DNA of 64,000 bases from Nocardia mikamii NBRC 108933 (GTDB lineage: Bacteria; Actinomycetota; Actinomycetes; Mycobacteriales; Mycobacteriaceae), in assembly GCF_001613505.1 (NCBI RefSeq), contig NZ_BDCM01000009.1:124001-188000 (forward strand), written 5' to 3'. The notes beneath the pieces are model-generated. The model had not been told where the DNA came from. It ran no database searches and saw only the letters and a list, made by a program, of their open reading frames with translations. Of this stretch, positions 26,620-38,600 are shown one piece after another; position 1 is the stretch's first letter; the number at the start of each line of letters is the position of its first letter. Position numbers and translations under genes: made by a program.

Positions 26620-29600
26620 GTTGCTCATCCCGGTTTCGATGCGCTTGGCGAGGTCGGCCGGATTCGGATCCGACAACATCCATCCGAGCGGGATCTCGAA
26701 GTCGAGTTCCTTGGTGAGTTCGCTGGCGACCTGCACCGAGCGCAGCGAGTTGCCGCCGAGGGCGTAGAAGTCGTCGTCGGCTCCGACGTGGCTGACGCCG
26801 AGGACGTGTTCGAACGCGCGGGCGATCTCGCCTTCCAACCAGGACGACGGTTCGCGGAACTCCCCTACCGCGGCCACCGGTTCGGGCAGCCGGGCGCGGT
26901 CGAGTTTGCCGGATGCGGTGAGCGGCACGGTGTCGAGCACCATGAGCGTGGTGGGCACCATGTAGTTGGGCAGTTCGGCGGCGGCGTGTGCCAGGACGGC
27001 GTCGGTGTCGACGGTGGCGCCGGCGACGGGCACGAGATAGCCGACGAGCTGGGCGGCGATCTCACTGGAGTGGACGACGGCGATGGCGCGGGCGACGCCG
27101 GGATACTCGGCGAGCACGGTTTCGATTTCGCCGAGTTCGATGCGCAGGCCGCGCAGTTTGACCTGGAAGTCGGTGCGGCCCAGATATTCCAGTTCGCCGT
27201 CGCGGCGGCGGCGCCGCACGAGGTCGCCGGTGCGGTACATGCGCCCGCCGTCGTTGTAGGGGTCGGGCACGAACCGTTCGGCGGTGAGGCCGGGCCGGGC
27301 GTGGTAGCCGCGGGCGATCTGGGTGCCCGCGAGGTACAGGTCCCCCGCCACTCCGGGTGGTACGGGGTTGAGCCGGGCGTCGAGGACGTAGGCGCGGGCG
27401 TTCCAGACGGGCCTGCCCATCGGTACGCTGCCCTGGTCGTCGGCGGTGACGCGGTGGGAGGTGACGTGCACGGTGAATTCGGTGGGCCCGTACAGGTTGT
27501 CGAGTTCGACGTCGGGCAGTACGCGCCGGACGGCGGCCACGGTGTCGGAACCGAATGCCTCTCCCCCGACGAGCAGCGCGCGCAGCGAGGTCAGGGTGCG
27601 GGCGGGTGCGGCCTCGGCGAAGACGGCGAGCATGGACGGCACGAACGAGGTGATCGTGATCTGTTGTGCGGCAATGATTTCGGCGAGATAGGCGGGGTCG
27701 GTGTGGCCGTCGGCGCGGGCGATGACGAGGCGGGCGCCGACGCCGAGGGTGGCGAACAGTTCCCAGACCGAGACGTCGAAGGTGGCCGGTGTCTTCTGCA
27801 GGACCACGTCGGCGGAGGTGAGACCGTATTCGTCGCTGAGCCAGCGGATCTGGTTGGCGGCCGCGCCGTGTGAGACGGCGACGCCTTTGGGCCGGCCGGT
27901 GGATCCGGAGGTGAACAGGACGTAGGCGGTGTTGTCCGGTCGCAGCGATGCGCGGCGTTCCCGGTCGGTGACGGGGGTGTCGTCGAAGGCGGACAGGTCG
28001 ATGTCGTCGAGGGTGGACAGGACGGCGACGGGGTCGGCGGTGGCCAGCATGTAGTCGATGCGGTCGGCGGGCAGGTCGGGGTCGACGGGCACGTATCCGC
28101 CGCCGGCGGCGAGGACTGCGTAGAGGGCGGTGACCTGGTCGAGTGAGCGGCGCATCCGCACGGCGACGAGCTTTTCCGGGCCGACGCCGCGGGTGATGAG
28201 CCAGCGGGCGAGCCGGTTGACGCGGGCGGAGAACTGCCCGTAGGTCAAGGACAGGTCGTCGTAGGTGACGGCGACGCGGTCGCGGTGTACCGGGACGGCG
28301 CGGGCGAACATGGAGGTCAGTGTCTCGTCGGTGGCGAGGGCGTGCTGGGTGGAGTTCCAGCGGACCACGACGTTGTGGCGTTCGTCGGCGTCGAGCAGGT
28401 CGACGTCGTGGACGAGTTGGGCAGGGTCGGCGACGAGGGCGCGGAGCAGCCGGTCGAGGCGGGCGACGATGGCGGTGACGGTGTCGGGGTCGAACAGGTC
28501 GCGGGCGTAGGTGATGCCGCCGGTCATGCCGACGGGGCCGCCGTGGTCGTCGTAGCTGTCGGAGACGGTGATCTGCAGGTCGAACAGCGAGGTGTCGAGG
28601 TCGGCTTCGACGGCGGAGAGGGTGAGTTCGGGGAGTTCGAATTCGGTGCCGGTGAGGTTTTGGAAGGCGAGCATCACCTGGAACAGGGGGTGGTGGGCGT
28701 GGGAGCGGGCGGGGTTGAGTTCCTGCACGAGTCGTTCGAACGGGACGTCGGCGTGGCCGAAGGCGGCGAGATCGGTGTCGCGGACCTGTTCGAGCAGGTC
28801 GGTGAACGTCATGTCGGTGCCGACGTGGGTGCGCAGGACGAGGGTGTTGACGAACATGCCGACGAGGTCGTCGAGTTCGGGTTCGCCGCGTCCTGCGTAG
28901 GGGGTGCCGATGGTGATGTCGTCGGTGCCGGCGAGGCGGGCGAGGACGGCGGCGAGTGCGGCGTGGAAGACCATGAACAGGGTGGTGTTGTGGGCGCGGG
29001 CGATGTGTTGGAGCCCGGCGTGGAGTTCGGGGTCGACGGTGAGGGGCACGGCGGCGCCGGCGTAGGTTTGCACGGGCGGGCGCGGCCGGTCGGTGGGCAG
29101 GGCGAGCAGTGTGGGTGCGTCGGCGAGTTGTGTTGTCCAGTAGTCGATCTGGGCGTGCAGGAGCGAGTCGGGGTCGTCGTCGGCGCCGAGGACGGTGCGC
29201 TGCCAGAGGGCGTAGTCGGCGTATTGGACGGGCAGGGGTGGCCAGGCGGGGGTGTCGCCGTCGAGTCGTGCGGTGTAGGCGATGGTGAGGTCGCGGGCCA
29301 GTGGTGCCAGCGAGGATCCGTCGCCGGCGATGTGGTGGACGACGAGGGCGAGGATCCAGGTGTCGTCGCCGATGTCGTAGAGCCGGATGCGCAGCGGCAC
29401 GGTGGTGGTGACGTCGAAGACGGTGGCCAGTAGCGATGAGAGGGTGTGTGGGAGTTCGGTTTCGGGGATGCGGGTGACGGCCAGGGGTGGGACGGCGTCG
29501 GCGGGTGGGAGGATTTTCTGGGTGGGTTCGCCGTCGACGGCCGGGTAGATGGTGCGCAGTACTTCGTGTCGGGTGATGACGTCGCCGATGGCGGCGTGCA

Positions 29601-32600
29601 GGGCGTCGGTGTCGAGGCGGCCGGTGAGCCGGATGACGATGGGGATGCTGTAGGCGGGGGTGTCGGGTTCGAAGCGGTTGAGGAACCACATGCGCTGTTG
29701 TGCGTAGGACAGCGGGAGGTGGTGTGGGCGTGATTGTTCGGTGAGGGCGATGCGGCGGGTGTCGGCGTGGGATTCGGCGCGGGCGGCGAGTTTGGCGACG
29801 GTGGGTGCGTCGAAGATCATCGAGACCGGGACGCGGGTGTCGAGGGCGGCGCCGATGCGGGCGGCGGCGCGGGTGGCGACGAGGCTGTTGCCGCCGAGGT
29901 CGAAGAAGTTGTCGTCGGCGCCGATGGTGGTGTCGAGGCCGAGGAGGTCGGCGAAGATACCGGCGACGATTTCCTCGACCGGTGAGGCGGGTGCGCGGAA
30001 TGTTTCGGTGTGCAGGACGGGTTCGGGTAGTGCGCTGCGGTCGAGTTTTCCGTTGGGTGACAGTGGGATCGCGTCGAGGATCATGACGGCGGCGGGCACC
30101 ATGTAGGGCGGGAGGGCGTCGGCGAGCGCGCTGGTCAGTTCGGTGGCGGTGGGTGTGGCGCCGGGTGCGGGGACGACGTAGGTGACCAGCATGGCGGGGG
30201 CGTTGCCCTGCCGGTGGGCGATGGTGGCGGCGAAGGCGGTGTCGGCGCGGGCGTCGAGGACGGCGTCGATCTCGCCGAGTTCGATGCGGTAGCCGCGCAC
30301 TTTGACCTGGAAGTCGTTGCGTCCGACGAATTCGATGTCGCCGTGGGTGTTCCAGCGCACGAGGTCGCCGGTGCGGTACATGCGGGTGCCGGGTTCGCCG
30401 GCCGGGCAGGGCACGAATCGGGTGGCGGTGGTGGCGGTGCGGTTGAGGTAGCCGCGGGCCGCGGCGGGGCCGGCCAGGTAGAGTTCGCCGACCACGCCGG
30501 CGGGGACGGGATGGAGGCGGGTGTCGAGGATCAATGCCTGCATGCCGGGTAGTGGGGTGCCGATGGTGGGCCGGTCCCCCGGGTGCAGCGGCCGGGTCGC
30601 GGTGGCGAGGATGGTGGTTTCGGTGGGTCCGTAGAGGATGCGGAATTCGCGGGTGCCGCGGCGGTCGGTGCCTGCCCACCGGTTGATCAGTTCGGCGGGG
30701 ACTTCTTCGCCGCCGGAGAGCACCAGTCGCAGGTCGTCGAGTTCGGTGGGGTCGACCGAGGCGAGGGCGGCGGGAGTGACGAAGGCGTGGGTGACCTGCC
30801 GGGTGCGCAGCAGGTCGGCGAGGTCGTCGCCGCCGTAGGTGGCGGGGGGTGCGATGACGAGGGTGGCGGCGCCGGCGGTGGCGAACAGGATTTCCATCAG
30901 GGAGGCGTCGAAGGACGGTGAGGCGAAGTGCAGGAATCGGGCGCCGGGTTCGATGTGGTAGTCGGCGCGTTGGGTGGCGACGAGGTCTGCGATGCCGGTG
31001 TGGGTGACGGCGACGCCTTTGGGGCGGCCGGTGGATCCGGAGGTGAAGACCACGTAGGCGGTGGTGGTGGGGCGCAGGGGCCGTAGCCGGTCGTGGTCGT
31101 CGATCGGGCTGTCGGGGTGGGTGTCGAGGTGTGTGATGGTTTCGGGTGCGTCGAGGGTGATCCAGTGGGCGGTGTCGGGTAGTTGGGGGCGTGCGGTGGT
31201 GACGGTGATGCCCAGTGCGGCAGCCGAATCGGTGATCATGTGGTCGATGCGGTGGGCCGGGTAGGCGGGGTCGACGGGCACGTAGGTGGCGCCGGTTTTC
31301 ACGATGGCCCACCAGATGAGCACGGATTCGGCGGAGCGGGGCGCGGCGGCCAGGACGGGGATTTCGGGTCCGGCGCCTTGGTCGATGAGCAGCCGTGCCA
31401 GGCGGTTGGAGCGCCGGTCGAGTTCGGTGTAGGTGAGGCCGGTGTCGCCGGTGGTGAGGGCGAGGCCGTCGGGGTTGCGGCGGACGGCGTCGGCGAATAT
31501 GCCTGGTAGCAGCGGTGATTCGGGTGTGGGTGCGGTGCGTGGGCCGACGCTGGAGAGCAGGGCGTGGCGTTCGTCGGGGTGCAGCCAGTCGATGTCGCCG
31601 ACGGGGGTGTCGGGGGTGGTGGCGACGGTGTCGAGGATCCGCAGCAGCCGTTGCACGAATCCGGTGACGGTGTCGGGGTCGAACAGGTCGCGGGCGTACA
31701 TCAGCATGCCGGACAGGCCTTGGGCCGCACCGGTTTCGGTGGAGGTGTCGGAGATGACGAGTTGGAGGTCGAATTGGCTGGTGCCGGTGTCGACGTCGGC
31801 GCCGGAGACGACGACGTCGGGTAGGGCGATGTCGACGGCGCCGGTGTTCTGGAAGGCCAGCATCACTTGGAACAGCGGGTGCGCGGCGGTGGTGCGGTGC
31901 GGGTTGAGTTCTTCCACGATGCGTTCGAAGGGGACGTCGGCGTGGTCGAGGGCGTGCAGGTCGGTGTCGCGGGTGCGGGCCAGCAGTTCGGTGAACGGTT
32001 CGGCGGGGTCGATCGGGGTGCGCAGGGCGAGGGTGTTGACGAACATGCCGACGAGGTCGTCGAGGCCGGGTTCGCTGCGTCCGGCGACGGGGGTGCCGAT
32101 GACGATGTCGTCGGTGTCGGCGAGTCGTCCGAGCAGGACGGCGAGTGCGGCGTGTACGACCATGAACAGGGAGGTGCCGTGGTCGCGGGCCAGTGTCTGC
32201 AGGTGCTGGTGCAGGGGTGCGGGGATGTCGAGGGGGACGCGGCCGCCGGTGAGGGTGGCGACGGCGGGTCGGGGCCGGTCGGTGGGCAGGTCGAGCAGAT
32301 CGGGTACGCGGTCGAGGGTGGTGCGCCAGTAGTCGAGCTGGGTGGACATCAGTGAGGTGGGGTCGGCTGCGGCGCCGAGGACTCGGCGTTGCCACAGCGC
32401 GAAGTCGGCGTATTGCACCGGCAGTGGCTGCCATTGCGGGGGTTGTCCGGTGTGGCGGGCGGCGTAGGCGGTCATGACGTCGCGGGCCAGCGGGCCCATG
32501 GATTGTCCGTCGCCGGCGATGTGGTGCACGACGAGCACGAGCATGTATTGGCCGGTGGTGTCGGTGTCGGTGGTGATGTCGAACAGGGCGACGCGCAACG

Positions 32601-35600
32601 GTACCTGGGTGGAGACGTCGAAGCCGCGTCGCACGAATTCGGTGAGCAGCTGTGGGAGGGTGTCGCGGGTGGGGTGGCCGGTTTCGAGGGTGACCGGTGC
32701 CCGGTCGAGGATGAGCTGGCGGGGTTCGCCGTCGGTTTCGGGGTAGATGGTGCGCAGCACTTCGTGGCGGGCGAGGACGTCGTCGAGGGCGGCGCTCAGT
32801 GCGTCGGTGTCGAGGCGTCCGGACAGGTGCAGCATGACGGGGATGTTGTAGGCGGCCGAGTCGGGTTCGAATCGGTTGAGGAACCACATGCGTTGCTGGG
32901 CCAGCGACAGTGGGATGGGGTCGGGGCGGTCGTCGGCGGTGAGTGCGATGCGGGCGGTGCCGTGCAGGGTGCGGGCGGCTCGGGCGAGGGCGGCGACGGT
33001 GGGTTCTTCGAAGATGGTGCGGACGGGGATGCGCACGTCGAGGGCGGCGCCGATGCGGGCGGCGACGAGGGCGGCGCTGAGCGAGTCGCCGCCGAGGGCG
33101 AAGAAGTCGTCGTCGGCGCCGACGTGGTCGGCGTCGAGGACCTGTTCGTAGGCTTGGGCGACGATGTGTTCCTGCCGGGTGGTGGGTGCGCGGTAGGTGC
33201 GGGCGGTTTCGGGGGGCCGGGGTAGTCGGTCGCGGTCGAGTTTGCCGGTCGGGGTGAGTGGCACCTCGTCGAGGACGATCACGGCCGCGGGCACCATGTA
33301 GGGCGGAAGTGCTTGGGCGAGTGTGGTTTTCAGGTCGGTGTCGGACAGGGTGGCGCCGGCGGTCGCTGTCACGTAGGACACGAGGGTGGTGGGGCGGCCG
33401 TCGTCGGTGCGTGGGACGGTGACGGCGAAGGCGACGTCGGGGTGGGCGGCCAGGGCGGCGTCGATTTCGGCGAGTTCGATGCGGTTGCCGCGGACTTTGA
33501 CCTGGAAGTCGTTGCGTCCCACGAATTCCAGGTCGCCGGTGCCGGTGCGGCGCACGATGTCGCCGGTGCGGTACATGCGGGTGCCGGGTTCACCGAAGGG
33601 GCAGGCGACGAAGCGGGTCGCGGTCAGTGCGGTGCGGTCTTTGTAGCCGTCGGCGAGTCCGGGTCCGAGCAGGTACAGCTCCCCCGTGACGCCGTGCGGG
33701 ACGGGACGCAGCCAGGTGTCGAGGACGGTGGTGGTGACGGGGCCGGCGGGGGTGCCGATGGTGATCGGCGCGCCGGGGGGCAGTGGTGCGCTCGCGGTGG
33801 CCCAGATGGTGGATTCGGTGGGTCCGTAGAGGTTGACCATGGTGCGTCCGGGTGCCCACCGGTCGACGAGTTCGGGTCCGACGGGTTCGCCGGCGGTGGC
33901 CAGTACGCGCAGGGTGTCGAAGCGGTCGCCGGGGATGGTGGCCAGTGCCGACGGTGTCAGCACGGCGTGTGAGATGTGTTCGTACTGAATCAGTTTCGCC
34001 AGGTCGGGGCCACCGTAGACGTCGGATGGGGACACGACGAGCCGGCCGCCCGCGCCGTGGGCCATGAGCAGTTCGAAGATGGAGGCGTCGAAGCTGGGTG
34101 AGGCGACCTGCAGGACGGCGGAGTCGGCGGTGACGCCGAGGAGGCGCTGCTGGGCGGCGACGAGGTCGGTGAGGCCGCGGGCGGTGACCAGGACCCCTTT
34201 GGGGGTTCCGGTGGATCCGGAGGTGTAGATGAGGTAGGCGGTGTGGTCGGGGGTGAGCGCTGCCCCGCGTTCGGTGTCGGTGATCGGTGCGGCGGATTCG
34301 GTGTCGAGGGCGGCGATGGTGTCGGGGTCGTCGAGGGTGATCCAGTCGATGGGCTGGGTCGGGCGGGCGCTGTCCGGGTGGGTGCTGCCGGTGTGGGTGA
34401 TGCCGAGGGGGGCACCGGAGTCGTCGAGCAGGAAGGCGATGCGGTCGGCGGGCAGGCGGGGGTCGATCGGCACGAACGCGGCGCCGGTCTTCGCGGCGGC
34501 CCACACGGTGACGACGGCGTCCAGGGAGCGGGGCAGCGCGCTGGCGAGCACGGTGTGCGGGGTGAGTCCGCGGCGCAGCAGCAGCCGCGCGAGCTGGTTG
34601 GATCGCTGGTCGAGGTCGCGGTAGGTGACGGTGTCGGTGCCGCAGGTGGCGGCGATGGCGTCGGGGTGGGCGGCGGCGGTGGCGGTGAGGATGTCGCCGA
34701 AGGTGCGCGGCCGGTGGTGGGCGTGGGCCGGGTGGGTGGGTTCGGTGTGGTCGGCCGCGGTGAGGCGGGCCAGGTGGGTGGCGGGGTGGTCGGCGATGTG
34801 GTGCAGGAGTGTGACGAATCGGTCGAGGATCCAGCGGGCGCGGTGGGTGTCGAATTCGTCGTCGAGGTAGCGCAGGGTGATGCGTAGCCCCGCGGCGGCG
34901 GGCGGGTCGGTGTGGGTGTCGGTGGGTTCGGGGGCGAGGACGAGGCTGAGCGGGTACGGGGTGGCGTCGACGCCGGTGATGTCGTCGATGCGCAGGCCGG
35001 CGGCGTCGACGAGCTGCTGCAGCGCGGGCCGGTCGACCGGGAAGGATTGGAAGGCGACGGCGGTGTCGAACAGGGCGGTCATTCCGGCGGCGCGGTGGAT
35101 GTCGGGCAGTCCGATGTGGTGGTGGTCGAGCATGCGGGTCTGGTGTTGCTGGATGCGGGTCAGCAGCTGTTCGACGGTCAGGGTGGGGTCCAGGGGGACG
35201 CGCACGGGGATGGTGTTGAGGAACATGCCGAGTGTGCGGTCGACCTGCGGGAGTTCGGGGGGCCGGCCGGAGACGGCGGATCCGAAGATCACGTCGGTGT
35301 CGCCGGTGAGTTCGCGCAGGGTCAGCGCCCAGGCCGCGGCGACGGCGGTGTTGACGGTGACGGTCGCGTCGGCGGCGACGCGGCGCAGGTCGGCGACCCG
35401 CTGCGCGGGCAGCAGGGTGTCGATTTCGCCGGCGGAGGTGTCGCGGTGGGCGGCGTCGGCGCGGGCGACGCGGGTGGGTGATTCGACGTCGGCGTATTCG
35501 TGGGCCCAGGCGGCGGTGGAGGCGGCGAGGTCTTGGCGGTGCAGCCAGCCCAGGTAGTCGCGGTAGCTGGGGGCGGGTTCGGCGGTGTCGATGTGGGTGG

Positions 35601-38600
35601 GGGTGGCGTAGGACGTGAGAAGTTCGCTCATCAGCAGCGGCATGGACCAGCCGTCGAGGATGACGTGGTGGTTGGTGACGAGCAGCCGGAAGGTGTCGGG
35701 GCGCACGGTGATCAGGGTGAACCGGATCAGCGGCGGCGCCGACAGGTCGAACCCTTCGGCGGCGTCGGCGGCGGCCACCCGGTCGAGGCCGGTGTGGTCG
35801 GTGTCGTCGGTGAGGTCGATGTGCCGGAAGCGGACGGGGGCGTGGGCGAGCACGATCTGGCAGGGTCCGGCGCTGGTGTCGGTGAAGGCGGCGCGCAGGA
35901 TGTCGTGCCGGTCGACGAGGGCCTGGGCGGCGCGGCGCAGCCGTTCGGCGTCGGCGGTGCCGGTGAAGTCGATGGCGGTTTGGACGGTGTAGTTGTCGCC
36001 GGCGCCGGGGTTGTAGGTGGAGTGGAAGCGGATTCCGGCTTGCATCGGCGACAGCGGCCATACGTCGGCCAGCTCCGGATACCGGTGGGCGAGCCGCTCG
36101 ACGTCGGCGGCGGTCAGTTCGACGAGCGGGAAGTCCGCGGGGCGCGGGGGCCGGTTCTCGGCGCGGTGGGCGGGGCCGCGCGCGAGCGACGGGTCGGCGG
36201 TGACGGTGTCGCGGACCAGTTCGGCGAGCGCGGCGACGGTTTTGGCTTCGAAGACGTCGCGTGGGGTGAGGGTGAGCCCGGCCGAGCGGGCCAACGCCAC
36301 CAGGCGCATGGACACGATGCTGTCGCCGCCGAGGGTGAAGAAGTTGCTGTCGGCGTACACGGTGTCGCGGTGCAGGACGTCGGCGAACAGTTTCGCCATG
36401 AGTTGTTCCTCGGCGGTGGCCGGTGCCCGTCCACCGGCCTCGTCGGTCCGGAAGTCGAGTGCGCGCAACGCTTTCCGGTCGATTTTGCCGACCGCCGTGC
36501 GGGGCATCTCGGCCAGTTCCACGATGGCGGCCGGGTTCATGTAGCGGGCCAGTTCCCGTTCCAGGTCGGCGTGCAGGGCGGCCGGGTCGAGGGTGGCGCC
36601 GGGTGCGGCGACGACATAGGACACCAGCACGGGTTCACCGGCGGGTCCGGGGCGGTCGACGGTGGCGGCGGCGGCGACGGTGTCGTGGCGGGCCAGCCGG
36701 GCGTCGATCTCCCCCGGTTCGATGCGCAGCCCGTGGATCTTGACCTGCTGGTCGCTGCGGCCGAGGTATTCCAGTTGCGGTCCGTGCGGGGTGTGCAGCC
36801 AGCGCACGCTGTCGCCGGTGCGGTAGAGGCGTTGTCCGCGATACGATTCCGGGTCGGCGACGAAGCGGGCCGCGGTGGTGGCGGGGCGGTCGAGGTAGCC
36901 GCGGGCGAGGGCGGGGCCGCGCACGTACAGTTCGCCGGCCACCCCGGCGGGGACCGGCCGCAGCCACATGTCGCGCACGGTGACCGACAGTCCGTGGATC
37001 GGGGTGCCGATGGTGACCGGTTCGCCGGGGGTCAGGGCGTCGGATCCGGTGGCCCACACGGTGGTTTCGGTGGGACCGTAGTGGTTCATCAGCCGCCGCC
37101 CCGGCGCCCAGCGGGTGACGAGGTCGGTGGCGGTGGCCTCCCCGACGACCGCGATCGTCGTCAGCGCCGGCACGTGCGCGGGATCCATCGTGTCGAGCAC
37201 CGACGGGGTGATGATGGCGTGGGTCACGCCGTATGTGTGCAGCAGGTCTTCGAGTCCGGCGCCGCCGTAGACGTCGGGCGGTGCGATCACGAGGCAGGCG
37301 CCGTGACCGTGGGCGAGCAGCAGTTCCGACAGGCAGGCGTCGAATCCCGGTGAGGCGACCTGCAAGACGGTCGAGGTGGTGTCGACACCGAATGCGTCGG
37401 CGTGTGCGGCGGCCAGTCCGGCGAGGCCGCGGTGGGTCAGGTGCACGGCTTTGGGGGTGCCGGTCGATCCGGAGGTGTAGATGAGGTAGGCGGCGTGGTC
37501 GAGCCGCACCTCGGGCACGGTGGTGGTGGCGGGTTCGGCGGTCGGATCGGTGTCGGCGTGGGCCCAGTCGACGGTGCCGGGTAGCCGGTCTGCGAAGGTG
37601 CCGGTCGTCACGCCGAGGGTGGTGCCCGAGTCGGCGAGCAGTTCGGCGATGCGTTCGCCGGGGTTGCCCGGATCCAGCGGCAGGAACGCCGCCCCGGTTT
37701 CGGCGACCGCCCAGATCGCGACCGCCAGCTCGATCGATCGCGGAACGACTACGGCGACAATGGTTTCCGGTCGTGCGCCGCGGGTGAGCAGCCGCTGCGC
37801 GAGCCGATGCGCCCGCGCGGCGAGTTCCCGATAGGTGAGGGTGGTGGTCCCGGCCCGCACGGCCACCGCGTCCGGGTGCGCGCGGGCGGTGTCGGCGAGG
37901 ATGTCCCGCAGGATGCGCCCGGCCGGCGCGCTGCGCGCCGGAATCGGTTCGGCCGCTTCGGTATTCGAGCCGGGGGTGATCGCGGCGACGGTCGCGGTGG
38001 GGTCGGCGGCGATCTGGTCGAGGATCTGCTCGTAGCGGTCGAGCAGGGTGCGGGCGGTGTCGATGTCGAGCCGATCGCAGGAGAAGCGCAGCATCACGGC
38101 GTGGGTGGCGGAGGTGGCCGCGTCGGGGTCGCTGTCGCGGCCGGGTCGCGGCGGGGTCACCTGCAGGCTCAGCGGGTACGGGGTGGCGTCGTGGGCGTCG
38201 ATGTCGACCAGGCGCAGCCCGGCGTCGCGCAGATTGTGGGTCAGCAGTTCACGATCGAGCGGATAGGACTCGAGGACGGTCACCGTGTCGAACATGTCGG
38301 CGAAACCGGTGGCGCGTTGCAGTTCGGCCAGCCCGAGGTGCCGGTGATCGAGGGTGGCGGCCTGTTCGGACTGCACCCGGGTCAGCAGGTCGGCGACGGT
38401 TTCGGCGGGTTCGAGCCGGATCCGCACGGGCACGGTGTTGATGAACAGCCCCACCATGCGCTCGACTGCCGGCAGCTGGGGTGGCCGGTCGGAGACGGTG
38501 TTGCCGAACACGATGTCGGCGCGCCCGGTCAGGGTGGTGAGCAGCAGCGCCCACGCCACCTGCACGGTGGTGTTGGCGGTGACACCGTAGGCGCGCGACA

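Noticed and set aside
28285..29433. Gly/Val/Asp-rich plus-strand frames inside the NRPS, resembling PE_PGRS-like proteins
   Set aside because: Composition follows from reading the complement of GC-rich NRPS codons; no start signal or family motif.
27062..32887. A 1941-codon open frame on the minus strand inside the NRPS, and other long antisense or shifted frames there
   Set aside because: They are shadows of the strongly GC3-biased NRPS frame; translations are Arg/Pro/His-rich with no domain content.
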